A stretch of 64,000 nucleotides of DNA from Chinchilla lanigera (taxonomy: Eukaryota > Chordata > Mammalia > Rodentia > Chinchillidae): NCBI RefSeq assembly GCF_000276665.1, contig NW_004955438.1, forward strand, positions 10,315,814 to 10,379,813. The letters run 5' to 3'. The notes below the pieces were generated by a model that saw only the letters and a list, made by a program, of their open reading frames with translations, ran no database searches and was not told the origin of the DNA. The position numbers and the translations under genes are program-made. Positions 34,392-43,139 of this stretch are shown in pieces (positions within the stretch are counted from its first letter, which is position 1; each line of letters opens with the position of its first letter).

Positions 34392-34752
34392 CCATGCTAT
34401 ATTTGAATGTGGCCCCTCCAAAATTCAGATGTTAAAGTAGAATGAACCATGTGGTAGGATTAAGAGGCAAGACCTTTAACAGGTTATTAGGACATGAAGC
34501 TATTCCCTGGTAAAAGAGATTAAAGCCTTTTTAAACAGTGGATTCAGGCAACATCAATGACTCCTGTCCCTCCCCGCTCCTCCATGAGAGGACACACCAG
34601 TTCTCCCCTCCAGAGGATGAAATAACATGGGGGAATTTGGAAGCGGAGAGTGTCCCTCTCTCAAAGCTAAACTTATGGGCACCCTGATCTCCCACGTTCT
34701 ATCTCCAGCCCCCAGAACTGTGCGAAATAAATTTCAGGTACTCTGCAGCACA
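34392..34752 (+). mobile_element. MLT1/MaLR-type LTR
   Basis: Plus-orientation LTR: 'atttgaatgtggcccctcca', 'aaattcagatgttaaagtag', 'gtggtaggattaagaggcaa', 'ttattaggacatgaagc', 'ccatgagaggacacaccagt' and the 3' words 'cagcccccagaactgtgcga' and 'aataaatttcaggtactctg'. This is the MLT1-style 'ccagaactgtgagaaataaattt' group and differs from the rodent-style MaLR copies. Confidence 0.82.
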
Positions 34753-34759
34753 AATGGAA

Positions 34760-36140
34760 GAATCATTATGCACTGCTCATCACATAAAAATTGAGGCATG
34801 CACATTCATTTTGAATAAGTTATTGAATTTCACAAGTGGCTCAACATTTCTTCAAACAAACGTGATAACAAAGAAATATTGGTGCAACTCTACTAAATTC
34901 CTTAAAAAGTCCATAATCAAAATTTTTCCCAACCTAGCTTTTATTCTTTGTAATAAAAACAGAGAAATTCTCAAATACTCAATGACTCAAGGAGTATATT
35001 TCACATATATTTTTCTTTAAAAGGCCATAAAGACATAATTCTGCTAATCAAGAGAAAAATCCAAATAAATAAATAACAAATGGAAAACTTTGTCTATAAA
35101 AGGAATGAAAAAAATTTGAATTGTTTTGGCACAAAGTTTAAATAGCTATTTTCACTATGTTCATAAAACTGAACTGAATACAAATATTTTAATTTTTGAA
35201 TAAGGAAACATTTTATTGTGGTTTTATGTAATAATTTATTATAGTATTTTGTTTTACTATAGTATTTATTATAGTTTTATACTTTTAGCATAATTTGTTA
35301 TAAGTATTTATTATTTTAATTAAGTGAACTATATAAAAAGTCTTGAATCTACCAATAAAAATCAGAAACTGGAAAGGGATGGCAGATATTCCATGAATCA
35401 CTGAAAATGGGATAATTCCCTCATGTTTCATGGGAGGACTCAATACTCAACAACAACTTCAAAAACTGATAAATACAGCTTAGGTGCTTTAGCTAAATGT
35501 TTAAATACATTATGACAAGAACAAAAGAATTGTGCATTCCAAATTATTGGAAAGAAAAAGATACTGAAAATTTTCAGCTAAGTGAAAAAAGAATGTAACC
35601 ATTCAGAATGAAAATACAGGATGTGGTGTTGGGATTTTCCTGGTTAAATATTATTGGGGATTAAGGAAAGAGCAGAGAAGCAAGTTTTCTACCATCATGT
35701 TTGATAGTTTTAAAGCGATGGTTTAAATAACAAATCAACAAACAATTATATTGTTTACAGAAGAAAATACTTCTCAAATACTTATATGAGAAAGACTGAC
35801 AGGAGTTAAATTTGGTACATAATAATAACAATAAGCACACAGAGAGACCAGGAGAGTGGGTTTAGTGGTGGTGGTTTTGTTTTAAATATACTTCTAAACA
35901 TACTTTTTAAACAAATATGCACTATTTGTTTCTGTGAACATATTGCTTACAGGTTTTCCTTCACCTTAAGAAAGGAACCAAATATAAACAGGTAAATTCA
36001 AATTTAACAGAAGAAAGTATTATAATTGCATTTAACAAAATTGTATGCAAGATAAAAGCATTAACTGAGACAAAGAAAACCATACTTTTCAGGAGAATAG
36101 AAGGATTTCAAACTTTTTACTGGCTGAATAAGAAAGCAAG
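34760..36140. other. AT-rich unique DNA
   Basis: Very AT-rich, especially 35200-35330, where short direct repeats of 'tagtatt' and 'ttattat' type occur. No gene is recognised. Confidence 0.4.
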
Positions 36141-36144
36141 GAGA

Positions 36145-36307
36145 GCCAGGCATGGTGGCATATGCCTGTAATCCCAGCACACAAGAGGCTGAGGCAGGAG
36201 GATTGTCGTGAGTTCAAGACCAGCCTGGGCTACAGAGTGAGGTCACAGTCAGCCTGAACTGCATAGCAAGACCCTGTCCGAAAAAGACAAAAAAAAAAAA
36301 AAAAAAA
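36145..36307 (+). mobile_element. B1-type SINE with internal duplication
   Basis: Plus-strand B1: 'gccaggcatggtggcatatg', 'cctgtaatcccagcacacaa', 'gaggctgaggcaggaggatt' and 'accagcctgggctacagagt', then a second 'agtcagcctgaactgcatag', 'caagaccctgtc' and a poly-A tail. Imperfect flanking direct repeats near 36131 and 36308 ('agaaag' plus 'gga') suggest the target site. Confidence 0.9.
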
Positions 36308-36549
36308 GAAAGGAGATAGAAGCCTGCAACCATTGGAAGGGAAGACAGAGGCCCCACAATCACAAGGAGTGGCCCAAGGACACCTTTGAATAAGTTGGAC
36401 CAGGGAATAAAGTACAAGGTCTAGAAACCAGTCCAGACATCAACGAAAACTTACTATGGGGTGAGGTGACATCTTAAATTACTGGTACAGTGACAGTCTC
36501 TAAAATAATGGACCTGGGTAACTGGGTGACATTTGCATGCATGCCTCCT

Positions 36550-37545
36550 GCCACTCATGAGAACAATCTCCAGATGGATCAGGAGTCTAAATAAACAGAA
36601 AGAAGAACAAGGAAAAGAAAGGAGGAGAGAGGAGAAAGAAGTAGCTTTACAGATCTGAGAGAAACATGTTTGAATTCTCCTGTAATATCCAGGTTGAAGA
36701 AGCTTTAAAATTAGGAATCAGTGTCCAAATGCAAGAAGAGAAATAAATGATAAATGCAATTTTTGCCAAGAGAAAAACCTCAAAAACGAAGTCCACAGAG
36801 AACTTATTCACTAAAGAAAATATTTGAAAAAGACATCATAGATAAAAAAAACTGATATTCTTAATTTTTATAAGTTCTTAAAAGCTAAAAACCAAAAGAC
36901 CAAATTCCAAGTGGATGAGAGAAATATCAACAGACAACTCATTAAAATGACATAAAGATTGATAATATATATATAAAGTTAAAATTCATTTTTAATTATA
37001 CAACTATAATTTTCAGTAAGCATTGAGACACCACTATTCACCTGTTATGTGACAAAATGTAAAATGTATGCAAACACACCACTGGCAAAGTGAGAAAATA
37101 GACATGTGTGTTCTCACATTGCTGGCGACAGTGGTACAAACCTCTGGGCACAGTCTGGCCTTACCTATCAAATCTACCTCAAATTTACATTTCAGCTGAG
37201 CTGTTCCCCACTTTCAGAGACTTACCCTGAAAATGGGCCTCCCAACAATACAAAACAAATATGTAAAAAAATATTTATTGCAGAAAACGGCTATTCCTAA
37301 CTTTGAAAATATTGGAAACAACCTAAGTAAGCATACAGGAGAGTATGGGTGAACAACCTATGATGGCCTCACAGAATGCAGTTTTATACAACTATAAACA
37401 GAATGCTACAGAGCACTATGAAGTGATGCAAAATGACCAGAATATTTTAGTAAATGGAAAATGTAAAAAGCTTAATTTATAGCATACTGCCTAGTAAATT
37501 TATATAAAAACTATTTTAAAACTTAGTTTATCCACCATCTCTTGA
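36550..37545 (+). mobile_element. L1 (L1ME type) 3' part of ORF2
   Basis: Old L1 in plus orientation. Diagnostic words are 'ccaagtggatgagagaaata', 'ttctcacattgctggcgaca', 'gtggtacaaacctctgggca', 'aaaatatttattgcagaaaa', 'aatattggaaacaacctaag' and 'gtgaacaacctatgatggcc', matching the C-terminal part of L1ME ORF2. The frame is destroyed by stops. Confidence 0.8.
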
Positions 37546-37549
37546 GAAG

Positions 37550-37790
37550 AACTTAAAAGAAAGACCAGAAACCAATGAGTATAGTAACTCCAGACCAGGA
37601 GTGGGAAAAATGCAGGGAAATGGAGAAATGAGATGCAAAGGCAACTTTGTTGTGGTCAGGGTTTGCAAGGGGAATAATTAAATACAGGACACACAATTTA
37701 TAGGATTATTTTATAGTAGTCACCCAAAGAGTCAAGTACCAAAGAGTGCAGGAAAACTGTCCACACAGTAAAGGCCAAAAGAATACACTG
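37550..37790. other. Non-coding DNA, nothing recognised
   Basis: Short unique spacer between the L1 remnant and the ID SINE. No feature seen. Confidence 0.4.
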
Positions 37791-37792
37791 TA

Positions 37793-37886
37793 GGGGCTGG
37801 GGATTTAGCTCAGCGGTACAGGGCCTGCCTGGCAAGCACCAGGTCATGAGTTCAATTCACCGTACCAGAAACAAACAAACAAAAAA
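37793..37886 (+). mobile_element. ID SINE
   Basis: Plus-strand ID: 'ggggctggggatttagctca', 'gcggtacagggcctgcctgg', 'caagcaccaggtcatgagtt' and 'caattcaccgtacc', then an AAAC-type tail. Its probable target duplication is imperfect ('aaaagaatacac' before, 'aaaagagaatacag' after). Its B box is more diverged (ttcaattcac) than in other copies, so this may be the oldest ID here. Confidence 0.92.
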
Positions 37887-37901
37887 GAGAATACAGCTGA
37901 G

Positions 37902-38027
37902 GGCCTGGATCCCACCACAATGTCCTGCATGAGCCCAGTTGAAGACCTAGAGCCCATAACAATACCTCCCATGCGTCCAGCTGGAGGCCTAGAGCCCATG
38001 ACAATGTCTCAAGCAGGCCTGTTTCAC
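37902..38027 (+). repeat. 42-bp tandem repeat, 3 units
   Basis: Units begin at 37902, 37944 and 37986, each with a 'g(g/a)cct(a/g)gagcccat'-like start, so the period is exactly 42 bp. Because 42 is a multiple of 3, the minus-strand frame 37852-38037 reads a 14-residue repeat containing 'LGLQL' or 'PGPQL'. No known protein is matched. It lies directly downstream of an ID SINE and upstream of two further tandem blocks. Confidence 0.8.
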
Positions 38028-38073
38028 ATATCTGCACTTAAAGGCCCAAAGGTCAGTGATGGAATCTAGAAAG

Positions 38074-38139
38074 TCTGTGGCAGTGGGATGAAGGGTCTGT
38101 GCTAGCAGGCTGAGGGATCTGCACTGGAGCTAGGAAGCG
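38074..38139 (+). repeat. 22-bp tandem repeat, about 3 units
   Basis: 'tctgtg' or 'tctgca' words recur at 38074, 38096 and 38118, each followed by a similar G-rich segment ending in 'gg'. The period is 22 bp with several mismatches. Confidence 0.65.
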
Positions 38140-38480
38140 ATGTTCAGTGTAAGAATCAGAGCTCCCTTGAAAAGTACCACTGCCTTCCTCAGTGACAATG
38201 AGGGGCCGAGGTCCTCAGAACAGCTGAGTTCATATCAGGAAAGCCAGAGTGATAAGCTGCTCCAGGACATTGATCAGTGCACCATCTTCCCCTCCAGAGC
38301 CAGAAAGCGATGCTCAGAGTAAAGACTAGAACTCCCCCAAGGTGAACCATAGCATTCTCAGCGACAAGGTCCAGAGCCCCTTCAATGATGAGAACAGCTG
38401 AGCTCGTATCAGGAAAGCCAGCTTGACGAGCTCCTCCAGGAGAATCAACAGCCACCATAGAACCAAGAGCTCCACTTCTT
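38129..38480 (+). repeat. About 172-bp imperfect tandem duplication
   Basis: Unit A (about 38129-38300) and unit B (about 38301-38475) share ordered words: 'aagcgatg' at 38135 and 38305, 'cagcgacaa' or 'cagtgacaa', 'aacagctgag' at 38219 and 38393, 'atatcaggaaagccag' or 'gtatcaggaaagccag', and 'ctccaggac' or 'ctccaggag'. The spacing is 170-174 bp. Origin is unknown: it may be part of an ERV LTR or a local minisatellite. Confidence 0.8.
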
Positions 38481-38484
38481 CCCC

Positions 38485-39985
38485 CTGCAGTTCTCCTTTC
38501 TATGCTGTTGGCAACAATCCTCAAGTGGGCCTCCCGCACCCAGCACCATGCTGATTCAGTTCAGCTGGGCGTTACAAGTTGACCCCTAGTTGTCAATCCA
38601 CCACATTCTCCGAGTTTATCTTTTGCCGACTCTGACCGTGATTGTATTTCACATACACAATGCATGAGCAATTCAGCCCAACTAAGAGGTGAACCTAAAT
38701 GTATTATGAATAACAGAACTTCACTGAAGGAGTTGGAAAAGGAAAGAATTAACCTAAGTAACTATGAAAAATAACACCTGACTCTTATCTGCTAAGGTGA
38801 AAGTTGTTCAGAACAGTTCATAAAATGTGTACTTTAGTTGATATCTTTCTCACATGGGAAAGAGTTCACAATTCTAAAATTTAATGGTGTAGTTTTAGAA
38901 TTTCCCACAAATACGAGCAAAAGATTAAATATATTATGGGTGTCTTTTTTTAAACCAGTTTAGAAAGGGGTTATGTATAAAAAGAGAGAGACAAGGTTAG
39001 AATAAAGCTTGTAGAGGAGGTTAAAATCAGAGGTGGCAGTATGAATTCATTTTTATACATAGATAGAAAAATATCAGCTATGCATTTGCCCTATGTCCTA
39101 CTGTCTGCTGAGAGATCTAGAGTCAGTAGGGTGCCTGGGAACAGTGTCACTAAGTGTCACAAGCCCAAGCTAGATGCAGATTTTACTTTCTAGATACTGC
39201 TCACAAATAAAAGAAATCAGTGCTCCTTTGGAAAGTGGCTGGCACAGGAGTTGGACCAAGGGAATTAAAAAATGCCCACAAACTTTCTCATGGAGCCTGG
39301 AACCAAGCAAACACTCAAACAGTGAGGGAGGAGATGCGTTGAAAAAAATGCAAGAGACAGCTGTAGCTGTGTCCCAGTGCCCCAATCTGGAAACATTTCA
39401 ATATCAAAATAAATAGTGGTAGTAACGGATTTTTGCCCCCCAAATAAAAAGAACCATCCCTGAGTTCACATGTATTTTAACTAGATATACATGTAAATAA
39501 AAGAGGAATGTCTAAGAGCTTTTCCTTACAATAGAATTCCAACTAAAACACCTAGAAGGAATGGTAGAAATATGAAATCTGAACTGAGCCAACGTGAAGA
39601 GAAATTGTCCTTCTGGCATGTCTGTATCATCCACGGATACCTTCCCATAAGACATCTGTAAATTACAAAGAGAAAAACCATAACTTAATCACAGAGAAAC
39701 CTGGTAGAGACCTTGATCATAGTTAGATCATAAAAGATAAGCACTGAGAGACAGTCACAGATGACAGAAAAGACATAACATGTAAATACAATGTGAACAC
39801 CTGGCCCAGGTCTCAGAAGACAAAAAGCCTATGTGTGAATAAACTGTTGAAATATAAGCAAAGTCTGTAAGTTAGTTAAAAGTGCTATAACAGCATCTTT
39901 TGCTAATGCTGCTGGTTACAAGATGGCTACATAACCTGTCAACATCAGGGAAGGAAGGTAGAGATACACAAGAACCCTGTAGTGC
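38485..39985. other. Unique non-coding DNA
   Basis: No recognised gene or repeat. The part to about 38640 may belong to the same repeat unit as the upstream tandem block ('gggcctcccgcacccagcac'), with unusually high GC for this window. Confidence 0.35.
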
Positions 39986-39987
39986 TT

Positions 39988-40158
39988 TCGTTTTTTTGTT
40001 TTTTGTTTTTGTCTGTTTGAGACAGGGTCTTGCTATGCAGTTCAGGCTAGCCTTGCGCTCACTTTGTAACACAGGCTGGTCTCAAACTTGCAAAGACCCT
40101 CCTACCTCAGCCTCCAGAGTGCTGAGATTACAGGCATGTGCCACTACACCCAGCTCTG
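39988..40158 (-). mobile_element. B1-type SINE (antisense)
   Basis: Antisense B1: poly-T, 'gagacagggtcttgctatgc', 'agttcaggctagccttgcgc', 'taacacaggctggtctcaaa', 'cctcagcctccagagtgctg' and 'agattacaggcatgtgcc'. The doubled 'caggct' segments again show the internal duplication. Confidence 0.9.
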
Positions 40159-40364
40159 TACTGTTTTTGTGACTCTTCTATAATTCTAAATTTATTTCCA
40201 AAAACACAACTTCAAATAAAATATTAAAAATTCCATCATGGACAAAAGCAAAAAATAGATTTATTTTGTATTTGAATTTCATAATACAGAATTATCTTTT
40301 GCTATTACATGCAATGAAAGTTAAATGTGAGGATAGGGGTTTCAGAACAGGGAAGACAGAATCT

Positions 40365-40412
40365 CACACGTGTGTGTACACACACACACATGCACGTACA
40401 TGCACACCCACT
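40365..40412. repeat. CA/TG-rich simple repeat
   Basis: Alternating CA and TG dinucleotides with short interruptions, including a self-complementary 'cacacgtgtgtg' core. It is short and imperfect. Confidence 0.9.
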
Positions 40413-40419
40413 CCATCCC

Positions 40420-42060
40420 CCCACACATTCTGCCAAGAAATGTAAAAGGACTACAGAAAAAAATATTGTCAGTTTACAAAGCAAACCTATGCACAAGATG
40501 GTATAAAAGATATTTTCACGATTCAGGAAATTGAAACAAAATTATTAAATGTGGGAAGGGTTGCTAAATGATGAATAAATTAATTATTTTATGCTATCAA
40601 GAAAGAGTTTTTGATTCACCACTAACCTCCACTAACATTTGATTTTTCTATCACTTTTCCAATACATTTTGCCCTTTAAGAAAGAACAGCGAATGCCTTT
40701 CCTAGACTATTCACCAGCACCTCTTAAGACCATCTGTAAGCTGAAGTGAAGAAAAGTTGTCCTCCTACAAATACTTCCATGAGTGATTATCATACAAAAC
40801 TGGGTGAGCAGATCCCAAAATTATTAGATAAAATGCAGTCTGCATTAATTATTTCCTGGAAACAACTACAGTGACAAAAAATATTTCCATTGAATTAGTT
40901 ATTGCCACTGGGATTGACTGGGTTGAGTGAATTCCACAGTATTTCCCTCCTGTAATGCAAAAAAAAATCAAAGGCAGAAAAACAGAAGAAATTTTATAGT
41001 TGACACTACTTAGATTTGACCGTTTACGGTTTGTTAACTTTCCTTACCTTTTGTCTATCAATTTACTTCTACTCATTCACAGACCTATTTGATTTTTTGA
41101 TGCATTTCGAAATGCCAGAACTTACACACCTCCCCTGAGGCATGCTTCCCATTCACTCGGAATTCTATCATCACCCTGTAGTGGCTGGGTCTATTGACTC
41201 CCACGTACTTAGGAGCGATTATATTCCATCTTCACCTCTGCTTTTGCCCTTGAGTGTGAAGGCAGTTTGATCCCCAAAGGGGGCCATCTTGGGAATTCTG
41301 ATATCTCAGAATTGGTCCCCATCTGCTGTGTCAGACAGGTCCTTGACTTTGAGTCCTTTAAATTACTATATTGCATGACTCCACACACGTCCCTATTCTC
41401 AGGTAGAGGGAGAGCAAAGGAGTGATTCTTTTTGCTTAGGCATGGACGGTGCTCAGTATATAGGAAGCTCTGCACATAAAATTAACATTGACAGTATATC
41501 ACAGTTACTGAGAACATTTACTCCATTTGCATGTTCAAAGGAAGGTTACTTTCTAAGGAGCGTTTTGTACTTTACGTATTTCCAAAAATCAGAGTCTCAA
41601 AAAATACTGAGTGCACCTGCTGTCCTGTATCCCTCCTTCCAGACCCTGCATGAGTCATCTCAGACTGCTTCATCTCTGTTTGTCCGCAACATCCCACCAT
41701 TGACTTATATTTAGCTTACTTCCAACAAAACCCCAATTTATTCTCCCCACATTACACTTTTGCAGTAGATCATTTTTGTTTATTTGTCTCTCCTGGTGAT
41801 TAGTGAGAAACTCTGTCCATTAAGCTGACTTGGATGCATCATTAGCCAGATAAAAAAGTAGAAACAGGTAGTGAAAAGTCAATAGTTGGTGATATTTATG
41901 ACATCCCCAGACTGTGAACAAGAGCAAGATGGGGCTGACTTTTGACTCTAGTCTTAACCCTCTGACTCATTATTTGGAAGTCTCTGGTTAGTTGCATCCT
42001 CTCGCTACCTTTCTGTGCAGAAAATTCCCCAGAAAGGAACAGGTACAAGAAGCATCTTGG
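40420..42060. other. Unique non-coding DNA
   Basis: No gene or named repeat can be supported. Short frames on both strands (up to 90 codons) show no recognisable features. Confidence 0.4.
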
Positions 42061-42076
42061 ATTCATCCAAGTTCTG

Positions 42077-42168
42077 AGGGGCTGGGGATTTAGCTCAGTG
42101 GCACAGCGCCTGCCCGGCAAGCGCAAGGTCGTGAGTTCGATCCCCGGTACCGGAAAAAAAAACAAAAC
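42077..42168 (+). mobile_element. ID SINE with TSD
   Basis: Plus-strand ID with A box 'tagctcagtgg' and B box 'gagttcgatcc', ending 'ccccggtaccgg' plus an A-rich tail. It is flanked by a 13-bp duplication with one mismatch ('catccaagttctg' at 42064-42076, 'catccacgttctg' at 42169-42181). Its tRNA-like body is the closest to a tRNA promoter of the six copies here. Confidence 0.95.
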
Positions 42169-42378
42169 CATCCACGTTCTGCTGCCACGGCTCCTGTGCT
42201 GCTGGCTTCTAGACAGTGTCTTCTATGCTCCCAGAGTCCCTGCAGCTCTCTCCTGCGCCCAGAACAAAAGTTTGGCAGGTCCTTGCTTTGCTGGAATCCT
42301 CAATCAGGATCTAATTGGGACTCACCTCTATGGTAGTATTATCTTTTTGGGAATGACCATGTTGAAAATACCGAGGCC

Positions 42379-42490
42379 TTGGGCTGGGGATTTAGCTCAG
42401 CGGCAAAAGCGCCTGCCTGGCAAGCGCAAGGTCGTGAGTTCGGTTCCCAGTACCGGAGAAAAACCAAAAAAATAAAAAAGATAAAATAAA
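42379..42490 (+). mobile_element. ID SINE with TSD
   Basis: Plus-strand ID beginning 'gggctggggatttagctc', with B box 'gagttcggttcc', 'taccgg' end and an A-rich tail containing 'ccaaaaaaataaaaaag'. It is flanked by a 15-bp duplication with one mismatch ('gaaaataccgaggcc' at 42364-42378 and 'gaaaatacccaggcc' at 42491-42505). It lies 210 bp after the previous ID in the same orientation and is nearly identical to the copy at 13.6 kb. Confidence 0.95.
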
Positions 42491-42509
42491 GAAAATACCC
42501 AGGCCCTAA

Positions 42510-42930
42510 CGTTTCTAGTACGCATAGCCACGCCCAGTTAAAGCGCTCACTTGGGCTTAAAGCCACGAAAACCATATTTTCTAATTTTGCTGCTTCAAAG
42601 CAGCCTCTCCTATTTCCACAGGGAAAATCACATTTAACCTGGGCATTCTCTGAGATGTTAATTCCTTCTCATCTCAGCACTATCACTGGCTATCTCTGTC
42701 ACCTTTAGCAAGCCAGGTGTCCTCAAGTGCCAGGGACACTTGGGCCTTTCTGTCTGCAGCTGTAGCACTGCAGAGGGGTAGACTGTGAACCCACTTCTAA
42801 CTTGAAAGGAAATATTGCTATAATTTATGAACTCTAACTTGAACTAGGTAATTGAAGGAAATCTTAACCCAGAACACTCTGGAAAAGCCCAGTCACATAA
42901 AATAATTATTATTCTTTTTATGCTGTCACT
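42510..42930. other. Unique non-coding DNA
   Basis: No feature recognised. Locally slightly GC-rich but without a CpG cluster. Confidence 0.35.
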
Positions 42931-42934
42931 GATT

Positions 42935-43130
42935 TTTGAGTGACTACTAAATACCAGTATCTTTGTGCCTACTGCTCACAATAATTCTATAAATAATACA
43001 CTGTTCTTGTCCCCATTTTCCTGATGAGCATGGTGAGGATTAGAGCAGCTTTACAGCCAGCAGTGTCCTGAATGGTAACCCTGCTAAGTCGAATCCTGTC
43101 CTGGGGGCAGCACCTGAACTAGAATACTTT
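42935..43130 (-). repeat. MIR SINE (antisense)
   Basis: The antisense MIR order is visible: 'tgagtgactactaaatacca', 'tcacaataattctataaata', 'ttgtccccattttcctgatg', 'agcagctttacagccagcag' and 'aagtcgaatcctgtcctggg'. Diverged. Confidence 0.7.
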
Positions 43131-43139
43131 CCTTAGCCA

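Noticed and set aside
38485..38640. CpG island or promoter
   Set aside because: The stretch is only mildly GC-rich with few CpGs; no TATA/initiator arrangement or downstream gene supports a promoter.
42098..42475. 125-codon frame as a real gene
   Set aside because: Most of it is two ID SINEs and the spacer between them; kept only as a finding on SINE-encoded peptide.
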